From an uncultured Oscillospiraceae bacterium (lineage in GTDB: Bacteria; Bacillota; Clostridia; Oscillospirales; Acutalibacteraceae), in assembly GCA_902478605.1 (NCBI GenBank), contig CABSLQ010000053.1, positions 1-20,575 of the forward strand: a stretch of 20,575 bases of DNA, in the 5' to 3' direction. The translations under genes were made by a program, and so were the position numbers. Numbering within the stretch: position 1 is the stretch's first letter; each line of letters starts with the position of its first letter. Of this stretch, positions 14,594 through 20,575 are shown piece after piece. The notes beneath the pieces are model-generated. The model saw only the letters and a list, made by a program, of their open reading frames with translations. It was not told the origin of the DNA and did not search any database.

Positions 14594-15316
14594 TCAGTAC
14601 ATTTTCGCGTTGTTTTCAAATCGTGTGGTGGTCAGTCCATGCTCCCTGGCATAGGATTTACCCTCCGCAGCCCAGAGCATACCCCGCCGCATCAGCTCCT
14701 GGGCGTTGGGCGATTTGTCGAACACGTCGTCGTGATGACCTAGGGAGGTGTAGAACACCCGGCCGTTGCCCCAGTATTTCGTCCAGGCCACCGGCATATC
14801 CACCGGCTTATTGGCGATATGATAATAACTCACCAGCGGGAACCGCGTGGTGGCCAGCACCTCGATGGCTGGATCCACATGCATATAGTAATGCTCGCTG
14901 CATACCGGAAAATCCTCCAGGCCCTCCACGATAGGACTGGAACCGTGGCATATGTTCACCATGTATTCGATGCCGTCGCCGCCGGGATGGCTGACCCACT
15001 GACCGCCGGTTATGAACTGCCATTCGGTGTCCTGGCGGAAGGAATCGCACATGCCGCCGTGGCAGCCGGCCAGGCCGGTACCCGCCCCCACCGCTTTGCA
15101 TACGTTGCGGGTATAGTCGTTAGGGATTTCCCCCATGGTCCAGCAGGCCACGATCAAGTCCAGTTCCATGAGCCGCTCCACGTCCGCCAGGCTGTCCAGC
15201 GTATCGCTGATTTCCGCCTCGATTCCGGCGGCCTCCAGCAGCCCCGCGAATCGCTTTGAGGTCAGCTGCGGCTCATGTCCATCCCAGCCGCCCTGTATAA
15301 TAAGTGCTTTTTTCAT
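14594..15316 (-). CDS. ThuA-like domain protein (trehalose utilisation family)
   Basis: The 240-residue product is a ThuA-like, class-I-glutamine-amidotransferase-fold protein. ThuA was found in rhizobial trehalose use together with the ThuB dehydrogenase, and homologues sit in many operons with Gfo/Idh/MocA enzymes. Recognisable parts are IIQGGWDGHEP (6-16), GLAGCHGGMCDSF (81-93), a SEHYYMHVDP segment (140-149) and the C-terminal PVAWTKYWGNGRVFYTSLGHH-type strand (175-195). Cys85 lies near the position of the amidotransferase nucleophile, but family members generally do not act as amidotransferases. AAGGAGG precedes the ATG. Its placement between two dehydrogenases fits a role on an oxidised (keto) sugar or glycoside. 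Confidence 0.88.
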   Translation of the reverse strand: MKKALIIQGGWDGHEPQLTSKRFAGLLEAAGIEAEISDTLDSLADVERLMELDLIVACWTMGEIPNDYTRNVCKAVGAGTGLAGCHGGMCDSFRQDTEWQFITGGQWVSHPGGDGIEYMVNICHGSSPIVEGLEDFPVCSEHYYMHVDPAIEVLATTRFPLVSYYHIANKPVDMPVAWTKYWGNGRVFYTSLGHHDDVFDKSPNAQELMRRGMLWAAEGKSYAREHGLTTTRFENNAKMY

Positions 15317-15340
15317 ATGGGTTTCCTCCTTTTCTACACA

Positions 15341-16399
15341 TCAAATATGGCAGGACAGGCCGTGTCCCTGTTCCTGGGTTTCAAAAATGAGATCGATGAC
15401 CTTCATCACCCGCAGCGCCTGCTCGGGGCGGACATACAGGGAATCGGTTCCCTCCATGGTGCGGATGAGGTTGGGGTAAAAGGCGAGGACGCTGTCGCAC
15501 TGCATTTCCGGGAGGGGAATCTCCCGGGTGGTTTCTTTCGGGCGGGGCGCCATGGTGCGGGTGGGGCCCGCTGCGGTGTAGACGATGTCGTCCCCCCACT
15601 CCATCTCCCCGCTCCCTGCCAGCTGTACCATCCGGCCGTCGCAGTCCCAGTTGTCGATGACCAGCGTGCCGTTGTCGCAGGAGACGTGCCAGCGTGGATG
15701 GTTGATAAAGCAGTTGGTGGAGAATTCGCATATGCCGGTGACGCCGTTTTCAAAATGCAGAAAGATTTTCACATTGTCGTCCACCTCGCCGGAGAAGAGC
15801 CTGACGAGATGGGCGTCCACCGCCGTAACCGGAGCCGGTATGAGATCGAGCAGCTGATCGATGAGATGCACGCCCCAGTCGTACGTCATGCCGCCGCCGT
15901 TGACCTTGTGGCCGCGCCAGCCGTGCATGGAACCGCGGGACCCCTGCACCCGGCTTTCAATAAAATAGGGCTTGCCGATCGTTTCCTCTTCCAGCACCCG
16001 GCGCACGATGCGGTAATCCCGATCCCAGCGGCGGTTTTGATGGACGGTGAAGATCCGCCCCGTTTCCCCGGACACGGCGATGACTTCCTCCAGCTCCTCC
16101 GCGTTCATGGTGACCGGCTTCTCACAGACGACGTGCTTGCCGGCGCGCAGGCTGCGGATCGACAGCTCCTTATGGAAGTTGTTGGGCGTGGCGACCACGA
16201 CCAGTTCCACCTCCTTGTCGGCCAGCAGCTCCTCCAGCGATTGGTAGGCGACCAGTCCCTTTTCCACTGCCCGGTTCCGTGCTTCCTCCCGGACGTCGTA
16301 GGCGCCCTTGACCAACAGATCGGGAACCCGGTCACGCACCGAATCGCAGTGCCAGTTGGCCATGCCGCCGAATCCGATGAGCGCCATGGTATGTTGCAT
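15341..16399 (-). CDS. Gfo/Idh/MocA-family oxidoreductase (second type, operon leader)
   Basis: This is the first gene of the operon. The 352-residue protein has GFGGMA (9-14) at the Rossmann turn, EKP at 93-95 (HVVCEKPVTM) and the strongly conserved NGGGMTYDWGVHLIDQLLDL (167-186), whose Asp174 and His178 match the catalytic DxGxH pair. It is only distantly similar to the other dehydrogenase of the operon, so the two probably act on different substrates or in different directions, for example oxidation followed by reduction. The ATG at 16399 has GAGG four bases upstream; ATG 16387 is an alternative. The ThuA-like gene starts 24 bases after its stop. Confidence 0.92.
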   Translation of the reverse strand: MQHTMALIGFGGMANWHCDSVRDRVPDLLVKGAYDVREEARNRAVEKGLVAYQSLEELLADKEVELVVVATPNNFHKELSIRSLRAGKHVVCEKPVTMNAEELEEVIAVSGETGRIFTVHQNRRWDRDYRIVRRVLEEETIGKPYFIESRVQGSRGSMHGWRGHKVNGGGMTYDWGVHLIDQLLDLIPAPVTAVDAHLVRLFSGEVDDNVKIFLHFENGVTGICEFSTNCFINHPRWHVSCDNGTLVIDNWDCDGRMVQLAGSGEMEWGDDIVYTAAGPTRTMAPRPKETTREIPLPEMQCDSVLAFYPNLIRTMEGTDSLYVRPEQALRVMKVIDLIFETQEQGHGLSCHI

Positions 16400-16412
16400 T
16401 TTTCCTCAACCT

Positions 16413-16432
16413 CCCCGCGGGGATATATCCCC
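16413..16432. promoter_or_regulatory. Overlapping palindromes, possible operator or leader hairpin
   Basis: Two perfect palindromes share four G: CCCCGCGGGG (16413-16422) and GGGGATATATCCCC (16419-16432). They lie between the operon's -10 box and its start codon, so they fall in the mRNA leader near the ribosome-binding site. They could be a regulator binding site or form alternative hairpins that hide the ribosome-binding site. AraC proteins usually bind direct repeats, so the binder is uncertain. Confidence 0.4.
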
Positions 16433-16443
16433 TGTTTATCTAC

Positions 16444-16472
16444 TTGCATTATAGCAAACGAAGCCGTATAAT
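16444..16472 (+). promoter_or_regulatory. Sigma-A-type promoter for the AraC-family gene
   Basis: TTGCAT (16444-16449) and a perfect TATAAT (16467-16472) are separated by 17 bases. The predicted start is near 16479. Its -35 overlaps the -10 of the divergent operon promoter. Confidence 0.8.
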
Positions 16473-16476
16473 ACTG
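16448..16476 (-). promoter_or_regulatory. Extended -10 promoter for the Gfo/Idh-ThuA operon
   Basis: On the minus strand TGCTATAAT gives an extended -10 with a perfect TATAAT (16453-16448). The -35 region (about 16476-16471) is poor, which suits a promoter that needs an activator such as the divergent AraC-family protein. It interlocks fully with the AraC-gene promoter. Confidence 0.65.
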
Positions 16477-16520
16477 GACATAAAAGCAAAAAGTTTGGAC
16501 ATTTCTTGCAGAAAGCGGGA

Positions 16521-17324
16521 ATGATTGTGAATCCTTATTATGAAAACAATCCGGCTGAACTGCGGGCCTTTTTGACCGATGACTGCTCGTTTCCGGCACA
16601 TTTTCATCCCGATTTGGAGCTGATGATGGTGCTTTCCGGCGGTGTTGAAGCGGAAATCGACGGACAAAAGGCCAACCTGGCCGCCGGGGATTTCGCCATG
16701 ATTTTCCCCCATCAGCCGCACCGGTACCGCCAGTTCCCGGCGGAACAGACAAACGTTGCGTTCATCATCGCCAAGCCCTGGTACTTCGGCGAGTATGTGC
16801 ACGCGCTCTTGGGCGATCATCCGGCGGATCCGGTCTGGCGCGCGGACAGGCTGCCGGCCGATATCCCCTGGGCCGTCGGCCGGCTGGTGGATCCGGAGGT
16901 CCGGCAGAACCGGGCCCTCGGCCGGGCGCTGCTGCAAATCGTGCTGGCGCACATCTGCACCGAATATCCGCTGGAGGCGAACGGCGATGCGGGCTTTGCC
17001 GACATGACCTGCCGGGCGGTGGACTATATCCAGCAGCACTATGACGAGCCGCTCCTGCTCGACGACGCGGCGCGGGTCCTGGGAATCAACCGGTATGCGC
17101 TGTCCCGGCTTTTCAACGGCCGTTTGGGCGTGCGGTTCACCAGCTATCTGAATGAGCTGCGCATTCACAAGGCGCAGGATCTCCTGCAGGGGAGCACCAT
17201 CCCCATCGGTGACGTGGCGCAGCGGTGCGGGTTTGAAAATGTGCGCACCTTCAACCGGGCATTCCTGGCCTGCTGCGGTATGCCGCCGCGGGAATACCGC
17301 GCGCTGTATAAGGCGGGAAAATAA
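16521..17324 (+). CDS. AraC-family transcription regulator
   Basis: The 267-residue protein has an N-terminal cupin-type sensor domain, with PAHFHPDLELMMVLSGGVE (residues about 25-43) and AAGDFAMIFPHQPHRY (54-69). It ends in a double helix-turn-helix domain (about 170-262) with LLLDDAARVLGINRYALSRLFNGRLG and the family signature IPIGDVAQRCGFENVRTFNRAF. Such regulators sense a sugar-like ligand and usually activate an adjacent operon. Here that would be the divergent Gfo/Idh-ThuA-UroD operon. I prefer ATG 16521; a TTG at 16506 is the longer option, and neither has a strong ribosome-binding site. It ends in its own terminator and is convergent with lacZ, which might also be a target. Confidence 0.9.
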   Translation: MIVNPYYENNPAELRAFLTDDCSFPAHFHPDLELMMVLSGGVEAEIDGQKANLAAGDFAMIFPHQPHRYRQFPAEQTNVAFIIAKPWYFGEYVHALLGDHPADPVWRADRLPADIPWAVGRLVDPEVRQNRALGRALLQIVLAHICTEYPLEANGDAGFADMTCRAVDYIQQHYDEPLLLDDAARVLGINRYALSRLFNGRLGVRFTSYLNELRIHKAQDLLQGSTIPIGDVAQRCGFENVRTFNRAFLACCGMPPREYRALYKAGK

Positions 17325-17376
17325 ACAGTCCCCCCGAAAAGATCCGACGCGGGGCTTTAGGCAGCCGAATACAGGC

Positions 17377-17413
17377 AGAGGAGGCACTGCTTTGCAGCGC
17401 CTCCTCTTTTTCT
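17377..17413 (+). terminator. Rho-independent terminator after the AraC-family gene
   Basis: AGAGGAGGC (17377-17385) pairs with GCCTCCTCT (17399-17407), with an inner CTGC/GCAG stem. A run of T follows on the plus strand. Confidence 0.88.
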
Positions 17414-17419
17414 GAGACA

Positions 17420-17437
17420 GCCGGATTGGGATCCGGC
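17420..17437 (-). terminator. Hairpin directly after lacZ, possible terminator
   Basis: GCCGGAT (17420-17426) pairs with ATCCGGC (17431-17437) around a 4-base loop, just three bases beyond the lacZ stop. No T run follows on the minus strand, so it may protect the mRNA 3' end rather than end transcription. The bidirectional hairpin at 17377-17407 lies just beyond. Confidence 0.4.
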
Positions 17438-17440
17438 GTG

Positions 17441-20400
17441 TTATTTGCTGAAGGGACACAGGGCGAACCGGAAGGTGAAATGCTCCGCATCCAGACGATA
17501 CCGCTTAATCAGCTGCGGCCCGCAGGAATTGGAGCCGATACCACTCTGCATGTAATCCAGGCAAAGCACCGTGTTTCCGTCCGGCTCCAGCTCATAATTG
17601 TGCCGGCAGGCCGTCAGCATCTCCTGGGTATAGGGGGAAACGTTGAAGCTGATCGGCTCCGCGAGGGCGAGGGCCTTTACTCCGCCGGACGGCCCTTCCA
17701 CGCATACCCATTCGCAGCCCCAGTGGCTCCCGTTTTCCTGCGGCTTGATATAATCCTCGTGCTGCGCGGCCACCGTGGAGGCAAAGCGGCCCAGCCAGCT
17801 GGCGCGGTGCTTATCCACGTAGCTTTCATAAGGGCCGTAGCCGAAGTACGCGACCTGCTGCATCTCCCGGGGCAGGAAGAGGCGCACGCCGAACCGCGGC
17901 AGGAAGGGAATTTGGGCGTTTTTATGGGCATCGATCGAACAGGCAATCTGCCCCGCGGCGTCTATGCGCCAGGTTGCCTCCAGCTCCAGAAGCCGTTGCA
18001 GATATACCGCGCCGATGGACAAAACGGTGCGGATGACCACGGCGCCGTCTTCCCGGCTCGTCTCCGCCCGGTACGCGCGGGCGATGGTGCGATCGTAGCC
18101 CGCGGCCTGCCACTGCTGCACGATGTTGCGGTCGTTGTCGGTGGGTGCCCGCCAGAGGTTGTACGCCATCGGCTTTTGCAGCAGCGCGCGGTTGTCCGCC
18201 GTCAGTTCATCGAACACACCGGTGTGTTTATTGTATACATAGCGGAAACGCGCCCCGGTCAGGATTATCCGGCTTTCGGTTTCCTCCACCCCGATTTCTC
18301 CCTCTGCCGATGCCAGGGCGGCGGGCCGGAAGGCGGTCAGTTCCACCTGATCGAAGCCAAGCTCGTGGCCGGCAGCGGTAAAGGTGGCGTCCCCCTTCTG
18401 CAAATACACAAACCGCAGCAGTACCCGTCCCTGCGGCAGCGCGGGCAGTTCCAGCGGCAGCTCCTTCACCTGGTGCGGCTGCACATCCAGCGCCGCCGCG
18501 TCCTCGATGACGCCGCTTTTCCACGGCTCCCCGTCGCAGGTGATTTCCCAGGCAATCGTCAGGCAGTCCTTCAGATTGGTGAAATCCAGCATATTTCGCA
18601 GAAGGAACCGCTCCCCCTCCCGGACAATGCGGGCGGGACGGATCACATTCTTGTATTCCCGCAGGCCGTTGTGTACCCGCCGGTCGGGATAGACCAGGCC
18701 GTCCATACAGAAGTTCCCGTCGTGGGGGAATTCGCCGAAGTCGCCGCCGTAGCCGTACATCTCCCGGCCGTCGGCGGTGCGGCCGCGGTAGATGGCATGA
18801 TCGCACCATTCCCAGATAAAGCCGCCACAGAAGGAGGCATACTGCAGCGTCAGCTGCAGATATTCCTCCAAATCGCCGGGGCCGTTGCCCATGGCGTGGC
18901 TGTATTCACACAATATCAGCGGCTTCTTCTGTTTCTCGTGGATGGCATAGTCGTCCCAGCGATCCTTCCCGGTTGCCGGATCCCGCAGCTGAATGCCCAG
19001 CCCGCTACCGTCCCGGCAGTAGGCTTCAATTGTGTCGCAGCCGGGATACATCCGGCTGACCATATCCAGGTTGGAGCGGTCCGGCGTCCAGCCGTCCACC
19101 AGCACATAATCGTTTTCGTAATGGGTCAAACGGGTCTTATCCACCCCTTTGATGTACGCCAGGGCCGCCTCAACGTTGGTGCCGTAGCCCGACTCGTTGC
19201 CCATGGACCAGATCACCACGCTGGGGCGGTTCTTATCCCGCGCATGCAGCAGCTTAATCCGATCCACCCAGGCCTCCTCGTAATCGGGATCCATGGCCAG
19301 CTTGGAATAAAAGGCGTCGCTGCCATACAGGTTCATCACGCCGTGGCATTCCAGATCCGCCTCATCCACCACATAAAAGCCGTACCGATCGCACAGCTCG
19401 GGCATATACGGGGCATTGGGATAGTGGCTGGTGCGGATTGCGTTGATATTGTGCTGCTTCATCAGCTCCAGATCGTGCAGCAAATGCGCAAAGGAAACCG
19501 CCGGGCCGTCCAGCGGGCTGGAATCGTGGCGGTTCACCCCGCGGAACACAATTCGCTGCCCGTTGAGCTGCACCACGCCGTCGCGCACGGCGATTTCCCG
19601 CAAGCCCACACGGCAGGGGATGGTTTCCTCCCCGGTTTCCAGTAGCAGGGTGTACAGATAAGGGTCCTCCGCATTCCACAGGTGCGGCCGCTCCACCGCG
19701 ATGGCAAACACCGCGTCCGACGCCGTCCCCTGCGTCAGCAGCGTGCCCGCGTCGTCATACAGGCTGTACTGTACCGGCTGCGGCTGTCCGGCAAATTCCA
19801 GCGATACCCGGACGTCCGCCCTGGTATACCCGTCGGACAACGGCGTCGTCACGGTGAAATCCCGGATATGCCGCCCGGGCCGGGTCAGCATATATACATC
19901 CCGGAAGATGCCCGACATGCGGAATTTATCCTGATCCTCCATATAGCTGCCGTCGCACCACTTGAGCACCAGCACCGCCAGCTCATTGGAGCCGACCTGC
20001 ACCCAGGGGGTGATATCGAACTCACTGGTGCAGTGGGATACCTGGCTGTAGCCGACAAAATGCCCGTTCACCCACACATAAAAGCAGGAATCCACCCCTT
20101 CAAAATTGAGATGCCGCACCCAGCCCTCCGGCGCTTCCTCCACCGTAAAGGAGCGCACGTATGCCCCGCAGGGATTGTCCAGCGGCACATAGGGCGGATC
20201 ATACGGAAAGGGATACCGGGTGTTGGTGTATTGGTGGCGGTCATAGCCCTGTGTCTGCCACACGGAAGGCACCGGTATGGAGGAAAAGCCCTCCCGCCGG
20301 GCGCCCGGCTCGTAAAAGCGTTCCGTCACATCGCCCACGCTGGCATAATAGGCAAAATCCCAGTCGCCGTTCAAAAGCTGCAGGCGCGCCGACGCCGTGC

Positions 20401-20515
20401 GCGGGCAATCGGACAGGGCCGTCTGCACCGACTCGCAGGGGACGTAGTAGGCACGCGGGGGCATGGTGCCGATATGGAGTGCATGGGGATCCTCAAAATA
20501 CTTTTCGATGATCAT
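17441..20515 (-). CDS. lacZ: Beta-galactosidase, glycoside hydrolase family 2
   Basis: LacZ hydrolyses terminal beta-galactosides such as lactose in the cytoplasm. The 1024 residues equal the usual large form. Domains are in the standard order: sugar-binding jelly roll (about 45-220), immunoglobulin-like domain (about 225-320), catalytic TIM barrel (about 325-620), a linking beta domain, and the C-terminal beta-sandwich with YNLWRAPTDND. The acid/base is Glu441 in VIWSMGNESGYG and the nucleophile is Glu537 in LILCEYSHAMGN. GGFIWEWCDHAI is the substrate-site strand. There is no signal peptide, so action is intracellular and needs a transporter not in this window. GGAGG lies seven bases before the ATG at 20515. 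The window ends 60 bases upstream, with no complete promoter visible there. Confidence 0.97.
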   Translation of the reverse strand: MIIEKYFEDPHALHIGTMPPRAYYVPCESVQTALSDCPRTASARLQLLNGDWDFAYYASVGDVTERFYEPGARREGFSSIPVPSVWQTQGYDRHQYTNTRYPFPYDPPYVPLDNPCGAYVRSFTVEEAPEGWVRHLNFEGVDSCFYVWVNGHFVGYSQVSHCTSEFDITPWVQVGSNELAVLVLKWCDGSYMEDQDKFRMSGIFRDVYMLTRPGRHIRDFTVTTPLSDGYTRADVRVSLEFAGQPQPVQYSLYDDAGTLLTQGTASDAVFAIAVERPHLWNAEDPYLYTLLLETGEETIPCRVGLREIAVRDGVVQLNGQRIVFRGVNRHDSSPLDGPAVSFAHLLHDLELMKQHNINAIRTSHYPNAPYMPELCDRYGFYVVDEADLECHGVMNLYGSDAFYSKLAMDPDYEEAWVDRIKLLHARDKNRPSVVIWSMGNESGYGTNVEAALAYIKGVDKTRLTHYENDYVLVDGWTPDRSNLDMVSRMYPGCDTIEAYCRDGSGLGIQLRDPATGKDRWDDYAIHEKQKKPLILCEYSHAMGNGPGDLEEYLQLTLQYASFCGGFIWEWCDHAIYRGRTADGREMYGYGGDFGEFPHDGNFCMDGLVYPDRRVHNGLREYKNVIRPARIVREGERFLLRNMLDFTNLKDCLTIAWEITCDGEPWKSGVIEDAAALDVQPHQVKELPLELPALPQGRVLLRFVYLQKGDATFTAAGHELGFDQVELTAFRPAALASAEGEIGVEETESRIILTGARFRYVYNKHTGVFDELTADNRALLQKPMAYNLWRAPTDNDRNIVQQWQAAGYDRTIARAYRAETSREDGAVVIRTVLSIGAVYLQRLLELEATWRIDAAGQIACSIDAHKNAQIPFLPRFGVRLFLPREMQQVAYFGYGPYESYVDKHRASWLGRFASTVAAQHEDYIKPQENGSHWGCEWVCVEGPSGGVKALALAEPISFNVSPYTQEMLTACRHNYELEPDGNTVLCLDYMQSGIGSNSCGPQLIKRYRLDAEHFTFRFALCPFSK

Positions 20516-20575
20516 AATAGACCTCCTCGTATAATAAGATTCAAGTCAATAGATTTCAGGTATCAGCAGGCTTAG

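Noticed and set aside
14716..14722. Exact TGTCGAA inside the ThuA-like gene
   Set aside because: It is within coding sequence, single and away from any promoter.
17426..19645. A 739-codon open frame on the plus strand opposite lacZ
   Set aside because: It is fully antisense to a gene with every GH2 motif. Its translation is rich in His, Gln, Arg and Pro with no recognisable domain, as expected of a shadow frame in GC-rich DNA.

Overview
The window reads as chromosomal DNA from a GC-rich, endospore-forming Firmicute, most likely of the class Clostridia (Oscillospiraceae-like). The evidence is a SpoIVB sporulation protease, AGGAGG-type ribosome-binding sites in front of most genes, sigma-A-type promoters, rho-independent terminators and candidate Spo0A boxes. 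This placement is an inference from gene content; no rRNA or tRNA is present to confirm it.

Left part (1-7205). spoIVB lies on the minus strand. The 233 bases after it hold a tandem pair of Spo0A-box-like sites, as expected just upstream of a spo0A gene beyond the window edge. A divergent, unrecognised Cys-rich gene (1844-2272) ends in a strong terminator. Next comes a minus-strand group of a small membrane protein, recD2 helicase, comF and an mreB-type actin gene. comF is split by an apparent one-base insertion in a run of five C/G. The mreB-like gene has its own near-consensus sigma-A promoter, with a second tandem pair of Spo0A-like boxes just after the predicted transcription start.

Middle (7206-12370). 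A two-gene membrane-protein unit (DUF4234 then DUF2752) starts from a TTG codon. A small lipoprotein has its own promoter and a long GC-rich, hairpin-rich leader. A xylose-isomerase-like TIM-barrel enzyme follows. A YbaK-type aminoacyl-tRNA deacylase overlaps an ArsB/NhaD-type carrier, and is divergent from a DUF4364 gene; the two promoters share one palindromic -35 element.

Right part (12371-20575). A tight minus-strand operon encodes, in transcription order, a Gfo/Idh/MocA oxidoreductase, a ThuA-like protein, a second Gfo/Idh/MocA oxidoreductase and a uroporphyrinogen-decarboxylase-fold protein. It is divergent from an AraC-family regulator, and the two promoters interlock. The set looks like a carbohydrate or glycoside oxidation pathway with no transporter, kinase or glycosidase in the operon. 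A full-length GH2 beta-galactosidase (lacZ) closes the window.

The least ordinary items are the uncharacterised AraC-controlled operon, with its UroD-fold member lacking an expected third metal ligand; the two tandem 0A-box pairs, one over an mreB promoter; and the comF frameshift. I see no mobile element, CRISPR array, rRNA or tRNA.
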